A stretch of DNA of 64,000 nt from NCBI GenBank assembly GCA_000620205.1, contig JHVP01000005.1, forward strand, positions 310,001-374,000, written 5' to 3'. Source of the DNA: Geodermatophilaceae bacterium URHA0031. GTDB taxonomy: Bacteria; Actinomycetota; Actinomycetes; Mycobacteriales; Geodermatophilaceae. The notes beneath the pieces are model-generated. The model did no database searches, was not told the DNA's origin, and saw only the letters and a list, made by a program, of their open reading frames with translations. Position numbers and translations under genes: made by a program. This document shows positions 59,899 through 64,000 of the stretch, piece after piece (the first letter of the stretch is position 1; each line of letters starts with the position of its first letter).

Positions 59899-60699
59899 TC
59901 ACAGGCAGTAGGGGCACTCCGTGCCCCTACTGGCGACCGTGCGCAGGCAGCGGAGCAGCGCGTGCCGACTGGCCTCCGTCGGCACGAGTGCGTCAGCGCC
60001 GGCGAGCGCACCCTCGAGCCGTGCCCCAGAGCCGCTGGTCACCAGGACGATCCGAACCCCAGGATCGGCCGCCCGCAGAGCTCGCGTCGCGGCGAGGGCA
60101 TCCCGGGCCGGCATGTACCGGTCCAGGCACACGATGTGCGGACGCAGGCGTGCAGCGGCCTCGACGACCTGCGGGCCGAGTCCGCACGCGCCGACGACGC
60201 TGAGGTCGGCCTCCCCGGCAAGCATCTCGGTCAGCCTCACCCGGGCCAACGGATGGTCATCGACGACGAGTACGCGGATGTCCGTCGAGGCGTTGCGGGC
60301 GTTCTGCGGCCTGACCGAGAGCTCTTGACGATGCAGTCGGGCGCCGACCTCTCGGACAGCCGCGGTGGCCAGCGCGGCAAGCCGGGGCGACCGTTCCTCC
60401 TCACGCAGGATCTCCGCCCACGCGTCGGCCACGAGGCCGGCGGCCACCCGAAAATCGCCCAGACCGTAGGCCTCCGACGCCTCGACCACCGCGTCTTCGA
60501 GGATGGCAGCCATCTGCTCGACATCACCGAGCATGCCCGCCGGGTCTACACCGACGGCCGACATCTGGCCTTCTTCCACGCGCAGCAGGCAGCCGCCGAC
60601 GCACTCGACCGCGATGGCGTCCCCGTCGAGCCAGCTGACGGCCACGAGGCCGCCGCAGTTCGGGCATTCCGCCCAGCTGACCCGCTCGCTTGCGTCCAT
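59899..60699 (-). CDS. Zinc-ribbon protein with C-terminal response-regulator receiver domain
   Basis: A 266-residue protein. The N-terminus has a zinc-ribbon pattern (CPNCGG at about residue 12 and CVGGC at about 33), then helices of about 100 residues. A receiver domain begins near residue 143 (IRVLVVDDHPLARVRLTEML), with its phosphoacceptor aspartate in HIVCLDRYMPARDAL, a serine at the usual Thr/Ser site (VLVTSGSGA) and no output domain after it. The protein ends CPYCL, another cysteine pair. A receiver placed C-terminally after a zinc ribbon is unusual. No histidine kinase is adjacent. GGGAGA lies nearby upstream of the ATG at 60697-60699. Confidence 0.7.
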   Translation of the reverse strand: MDASERVSWAECPNCGGLVAVSWLDGDAIAVECVGGCLLRVEEGQMSAVGVDPAGMLGDVEQMAAILEDAVVEASEAYGLGDFRVAAGLVADAWAEILREEERSPRLAALATAAVREVGARLHRQELSVRPQNARNASTDIRVLVVDDHPLARVRLTEMLAGEADLSVVGACGLGPQVVEAAARLRPHIVCLDRYMPARDALAATRALRAADPGVRIVLVTSGSGARLEGALAGADALVPTEASRHALLRCLRTVASRGTECPYCL

Positions 60700-61015
60700 C
60701 GTCTCGTTCTCCCGTGTGCAGGCTGCCCGACGGCGAGGTGGACGAACCGTAGCCCGACGATCGGCTTCCAAACGCTGTCGCCGGGCCCGACCCCCTGCCC
60801 GTCGGCCGAGCGGACGGTGCCGCAGTCCGCACGCACCGTGCGCACGGGGACCCGGTTCCGTGGGGCTTGTCGATCAACGTGCCATCCGTGCCGCCCTCTT
60901 CGGCGGATGTTGGGCCTGTCGACGAGTCAGTTCGTCGACATGTCGTGCTATGGACTGCTGTCACAGTCCGGCGTGTCGGCGGATTCTGACAGCGGCACAA
61001 CCCAAGGAGGCCGCC
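60700..61015. other. 316-base divergent intergenic region
   Basis: Lies between the receiver protein (minus) and the AMIN-like gene (plus). CCAAGGAGG precedes the ATG at 61016. No clear -35/-10 pair, hairpin or gene is visible. Confidence 0.4.
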
Positions 61016-61579
61016 ATGAACCGGATCCTCTCCCGGCTCTTCATCCTCACCGTCGCGGCGCTCGCCGTGTTGGGGGTGGTCTCTCCCGCTTCGGCGGCCA
61101 CGAGTCCGTACTGCGGGATCACCTGGGGCTCCCAGCAGAAGCAAGCAGGCCAGGGCATCCAGGGGCCCATCACCGACCTGCGGGCGGGGCGCAACGCGTG
61201 CTTCGATCGACTCGTCGTCGACATCGGCGGCCCGGCCAGCACGGCCGTCGGCTACCGGGTCGAGTACGTGGACCGGGTCACGCACGACGGGTCGGGGGCC
61301 TACCTCCCGCTCCGCGGAGCAGCGGCCCTGCAGATCGTCGTCCTCGCTCCTGGCCACAACGAACTGGGCCGGCCGACCTACGAGCCGGCCGACGTCGCCG
61401 AGGCCGTCGACGTCGCCGGGTTCGACACCTTCCGGCAGGTGGCCTGGGGAGGCACGTTCGAGGGCCAGAGCCTCGTCGGCCTGGGAGTCCGCGCCCGCCT
61501 GCCGTTCCGGGTGTTCGTCCTCCCGGGCTCCCCGTCCAACGGGGTGCGCGTGGTCGTCGACGTCGCGCACCACTGGTAG
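61016..61579 (+). CDS. Secreted AMIN-like domain protein
   Basis: A 187-residue exported protein: signal peptide (RLFILTVAALAVLGVVSPASA, cut near residue 28), then an AMIN-like beta domain with CGITWGSQ, NACFDRLVVDIGGPA, VGYRVEYVDRV, FDTFRQVAWGGTFEGQSLVGLGVRARLPFRVFVLPG and VRVVVDVAHHW. Two cysteines may form a disulfide. The family is common in actinobacteria and may bind the cell wall. CAAGGAGG seven bases before the ATG decides the start. A perfect hairpin follows the stop. Confidence 0.85.
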   Translation: MNRILSRLFILTVAALAVLGVVSPASAATSPYCGITWGSQQKQAGQGIQGPITDLRAGRNACFDRLVVDIGGPASTAVGYRVEYVDRVTHDGSGAYLPLRGAAALQIVVLAPGHNELGRPTYEPADVAEAVDVAGFDTFRQVAWGGTFEGQSLVGLGVRARLPFRVFVLPGSPSNGVRVVVDVAHHW

Positions 61580-61590
61580 CCCGCTCCACC

Positions 61591-61623
61591 CGGTGTCCCC
61601 GGCCGGCCGCGCCGGGGACACCG
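61591..61623 (+). terminator. Hairpin terminator after the AMIN-like gene
   Basis: CGGTGTCCCCGGC (61591-61603) and its exact reverse complement (61611-61623) form a 13-bp stem with a 7-base loop, 12 bases after the stop. Confidence 0.85.
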
Positions 61624-61691
61624 CGGTCACCTCGAGACGCTCGGGAAGGCCCGTCCATGGGCGCGTCCCGAGCGCGGGGGATGCTGTCCGG

Positions 61692-62456
61692 GTGTCTGCT
61701 GTCAAGCGCGTCGCCTCGGGGGCCGCGCTCCTCACCGAGCCGGCACGGGCCGGACTGGACGCCGCCGCCCTCGCCGCCACCTGGCCGCTCCTGGCTACAG
61801 CGCGCCGCGGTGACGGCCACCCCGTCCTCGTGCTGCCGGGCCTGATGACCGGCAACCCCGCCACGCTGTGGCTCAGGACCGCGCTGCGCGCCCTGGGCCA
61901 CAACGTCACCGGGTGGGACCTGGGCACCAACCGGGGCCCCACCGGCCGTGTCGTGCACGAACTGCGCGCACACCTCGACCGGTTGCACCAGACCTCGGGA
62001 CGGCGGGTCAGTCTGGTCGGCTGGAGCCTCGGCGGGATGTACGCGCAGGAGCTGGCCAGGGCCGCGCCGGGCAGCGTCCGCGGCATCGTCACCCTGGGGA
62101 CCCCGGTGGTCAGATGGGCTCCGTGGGTGCGCACTGCCTCGAGGATCGTCGACGGCGGCACCCGCTCGTTCCGCCCGGCGTCAGCACTCCCCCGCCCCTG
62201 GGCCGAGCGCGGCTCGCTCCGCGTACCGGCTACGTCGGTCTACACGCGGGCCGACGGCATCGTGGACTGGGCGTCGTGCCGGTACGAGCTCCGCCCCCAG
62301 CGGGAGAACGTCGAGGTCCGGGGCAGCCACCTCGGCCTCGCCTGCAACCCGGCGGTCCTGTGGGTGCTGGCCGACCGGCTGGGCTCGGCCGAGGGTGCCT
62401 GGGCACCGTTCCGACGCCCCATCGGACTCCGACCGTTCTTCCCCCGCAGTCGATGA
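61692..62456 (+). CDS. Alpha/beta-hydrolase, lipase-like
   Basis: A 254-residue hydrolase with PVLVLPGLMTGNPATLWLRTALRALGHNV at the start of the fold, nucleophile motif VGWSLGGMYAQELA (about residue 115) and C-terminal histidine in VRGSHLGLACNP (about 213). It resembles intracellular triacylglycerol-lipase/esterase-like proteins. The start is the GTG at 61692, leading into SAVKRVASGAALLTEPARAG; the frame is open further upstream but runs into the terminator region. Confidence 0.82.
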   Translation: MSAVKRVASGAALLTEPARAGLDAAALAATWPLLATARRGDGHPVLVLPGLMTGNPATLWLRTALRALGHNVTGWDLGTNRGPTGRVVHELRAHLDRLHQTSGRRVSLVGWSLGGMYAQELARAAPGSVRGIVTLGTPVVRWAPWVRTASRIVDGGTRSFRPASALPRPWAERGSLRVPATSVYTRADGIVDWASCRYELRPQRENVEVRGSHLGLACNPAVLWVLADRLGSAEGAWAPFRRPIGLRPFFPRSR

Positions 62457-62504
62457 CGGCCGGCAGCTGACCCCGGACGCGCCGAGCCTGCGACCATCCC
62501 GGGG

Positions 62505-62972
62505 ATGACGACACCGATCGGCCCGGAGGCGCGGCGACCCAACCCCGCACTCGCACCGCTGGCGCCGCTGCTGGGCGAGTGGCGCACGACCGGGACGCAT
62601 CCGCTGGTGCCGGGGACGACCTTCCACGGCCGCACGTCGTTCGCCTGGCACGAGGGCGGCGCCTTCGTGCTGATGCGCTCGGAGATCGACGAGCCGGGGA
62701 TCCCCAGCGCGGTGGCGGTGATCGGCTCGGACGACGCCGCCGGCACCTTCACGATGATCTACTTCGACGAGCGGGACGTCTCCCGCCACTACACCATCGA
62801 GGTGGGCGACGGCGAGGTGTCGTGGCACCGCGACGGGTCGGGGTTCGCCCAGCGCATGGTCCTCACCATCGCGGGCGACGGCACCCGCCTCGACGCCCGG
62901 GGAACCATGTCGCGCGACGGCGGCCCCTGGGAGGACGACCTGCAGCTGACCTACGAGCGCCTCGACGCCTGA
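62505..62972 (+). CDS. Lipocalin-like hypothetical protein
   Basis: A 155-residue protein with beta-rich lipocalin/DUF1579-like character: LAPLLGEWRTTGTHP, TSFAWHEGGAFVLMRSEI, FTMIYFDERDVSRHYTIEV and WEDDLQLTYERLDA. It has no signal peptide. Function is unknown. It may bind a small ligand, as in related calycins. Confidence 0.7.
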   Translation: MTTPIGPEARRPNPALAPLAPLLGEWRTTGTHPLVPGTTFHGRTSFAWHEGGAFVLMRSEIDEPGIPSAVAVIGSDDAAGTFTMIYFDERDVSRHYTIEVGDGEVSWHRDGSGFAQRMVLTIAGDGTRLDARGTMSRDGGPWEDDLQLTYERLDA

Positions 62973-63001
62973 GGCCGACCTCCCCACGGGCGACGGGACC
63001 G

Positions 63002-64000
63002 CTACTTCTCCGGGTCCGGCAGCAGCACGTCGCGGACCAGCGCCTCCAGCTCGGCGTCCGCAGCCAGGAACTGGCGCAGCGTCTTGCGGGTGGCGCCGAA
63101 GTCCTGGAACTCGGCCGGCGTCATGCCGTCGGTGTCGTAGGCCCGCCGGAACTCCGGGAACCGGGTGTACAGCGCCTCCAGCACGGCGGGCGCGACCGGG
63201 TCGTCGATCCGGGAGACCGGCTCGATCCCGCTGGCGTTCAGCCGGACCTGCCACTCGAACGGCGGGGAGATGACGACGTCACCGCCGACGAGCTGGCTCC
63301 AGTGCATGTGGTTGCGGAAGGCCGCCGACAGCAGCCGGGTGCGGAACCCCCGCTCACCGAACACCTGGTGCGCCCGCTTGAACACCGCGACGCCGGCCCA
63401 CTCCAGCACGCCGGGGTCGACCGTGACGACGTCCCGCTTGGCGACCGCCTTCAGCCAGTCGTCCAGCCGCCCGACCATGATCGTGCAGACCGGGCCCATC
63501 GAGCTGACGTCCTGGCCGTCGGCCTCCCGCCGCTGCAGCCCGCGCTCGATCGCCTCGGCCACGGCGACCGCCTGCGGGACGGTGAAGGAGACGGTCGCGT
63601 TGATGCTGACGCCGCGGTAGGTGGCCTCCTCCATCGCCCGGATGCCGGTCTCGGTGGCCGGGATCTTCACGATCACGTTCGGCGCGAGCGCGTCGAAGGC
63701 GACCGCCTGCGCGACGAGCGCGTCGGCGTCGCGGTACAGCCGCGGATCCGTCTGCACCGACAGCCGGCCGTTGCGGCCACGGTGCTCGGCGAAGGCGTCG
63801 GCCAGCAACGCGGCCGCCTCGACCGAGAGCTCCTGCACCATCGCCCAGCCGATGTCGGACTCCGACGCCGTGGGGTGCTCGGCGGCGTACGCGCGGATGC
63901 GCTGCTGCCAGCGGGGCAGGTCGCTGCGCAGGGCCGCCAGGGCGATGACCGGGTTGCAGGTGGCGCCCACCGCCCCCCAGCCGATGGCGGCCGACAGCTC
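63002..64000 (-). CDS. Transaldolase family protein (5' end outside the window)
   Basis: At least 333 codons; the frame continues through the right edge with GELSAAIGWGAVGATCNPVI-type sequence, so the start is missing. The Schiff-base lysine is in NVIVKIPATETG, followed by GVSINATVSFTVPQAVAVAEAIERGL, both typical of transaldolase. The C-terminal GDVVISPPFEWQVRL extension occurs in a divergent transaldolase-like group, so the substrate may not be the usual sugar phosphate. GTG at 63970 is an internal codon, not the start. Confidence 0.88.
   Translation of the reverse strand, partial: ELSAAIGWGAVGATCNPVIALAALRSDLPRWQQRIRAYAAEHPTASESDIGWAMVQELSVEAAALLADAFAEHRGRNGRLSVQTDPRLYRDADALVAQAVAFDALAPNVIVKIPATETGIRAMEEATYRGVSINATVSFTVPQAVAVAEAIERGLQRREADGQDVSSMGPVCTIMVGRLDDWLKAVAKRDVVTVDPGVLEWAGVAVFKRAHQVFGERGFRTRLLSAAFRNHMHWSQLVGGDVVISPPFEWQVRLNASGIEPVSRIDDPVAPAVLEALYTRFPEFRRAYDTDGMTPAEFQDFGATRKTLRQFLAADAELEALVRDVLLPDPEK

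Noticed and set aside
1-64000. CRISPR arrays, insertion sequences, integrases, rRNA
   Set aside because: No regularly spaced direct repeats, no transposase or recombinase motifs, and no rRNA-like sequence was found on either strand.

Overview
The window is very GC-rich (third codon positions almost all G or C), with GTG starts and GTGA stop/start overlaps. Gene families (SigE-like and ECF42 sigma factors, a CtpI/CtpH-type P-ATPase, DUF5313, DUF6653, LuxR-type LAL regulators) point to an actinobacterium. My best guess is Geodermatophilaceae (Blastococcus/Modestobacter/Geodermatophilus); this is inferred from overall style, not from an rRNA. The DNA is chromosomal. I see no transposase, integrase, CRISPR array, tRNA or rRNA.

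Layout. 1-2023: end of a succinate dehydrogenase operon (sdhA partial, sdhB). 2025-12521: mixed housekeeping and stress genes: a DUF427 protein, an ECF42 sigma factor with its YCII partner, a membrane alpha/beta hydrolase, a small lipoprotein, a SigE-like sigma factor, a lipid-kinase-like protein, an amino-acid permease and a CDP-alcohol phosphatidyltransferase. 12672-25271: regulators and oxidoreductases: a LAL regulator, two convergent epoxide hydrolases, a DipZ-like redoxin, an IclR regulator divergent from a phenol-hydroxylase-type flavoprotein, a quinone oxidoreductase, DUF899 and a CoA-disulfide-reductase-like enzyme. 25361-41867: PPK2 and adenylate kinase, secreted hydrolase, gamma-glutamyltransferase, TauE/SafE exporter, alpha-glucosidase-type enzyme, MFS pump, a beta-helix protein and a giant P-type ATPase.

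41963-54614 is a coherent catabolic cluster: cyclase (minus strand), then BKACE, GntR regulator, Zn-alcohol dehydrogenase, three-subunit molybdenum hydroxylase, Tm-1-like protein, histidine phosphatase, metallo-beta-lactamase-fold hydrolase, SDR and aryl-alcohol-type dehydrogenase. An 11-bp near-palindrome (TCGANNATCGA) occurs in three promoter regions of this cluster, one of them with a clear TTGACT-N17-TATTTT promoter. This suggests one regulon under the local GntR protein. The substrate is not identifiable from sequence.

54615-61015 is an accessory stretch, visibly less GC-rich between about 57.0 and 59.9 kb. It holds a protein made solely of four 43-residue repeats, a SnoaL-like protein, a membrane-tethered HNH nuclease, an unrecognised multi-TM protein, two tiny two-TM proteins, a zinc-ribbon/receiver protein and four copies of a palindromic repeat. 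From 61016 the sequence returns to ordinary content: a secreted AMIN-like protein, a lipase-like hydrolase, a lipocalin-like protein and a transaldolase that runs off the right edge.

The most unusual items are the pure four-repeat protein, the operator-linked catabolic cluster, the duplicated promoter/leader flanking the SigE-like gene, and the palindromic repeat family of the accessory stretch.
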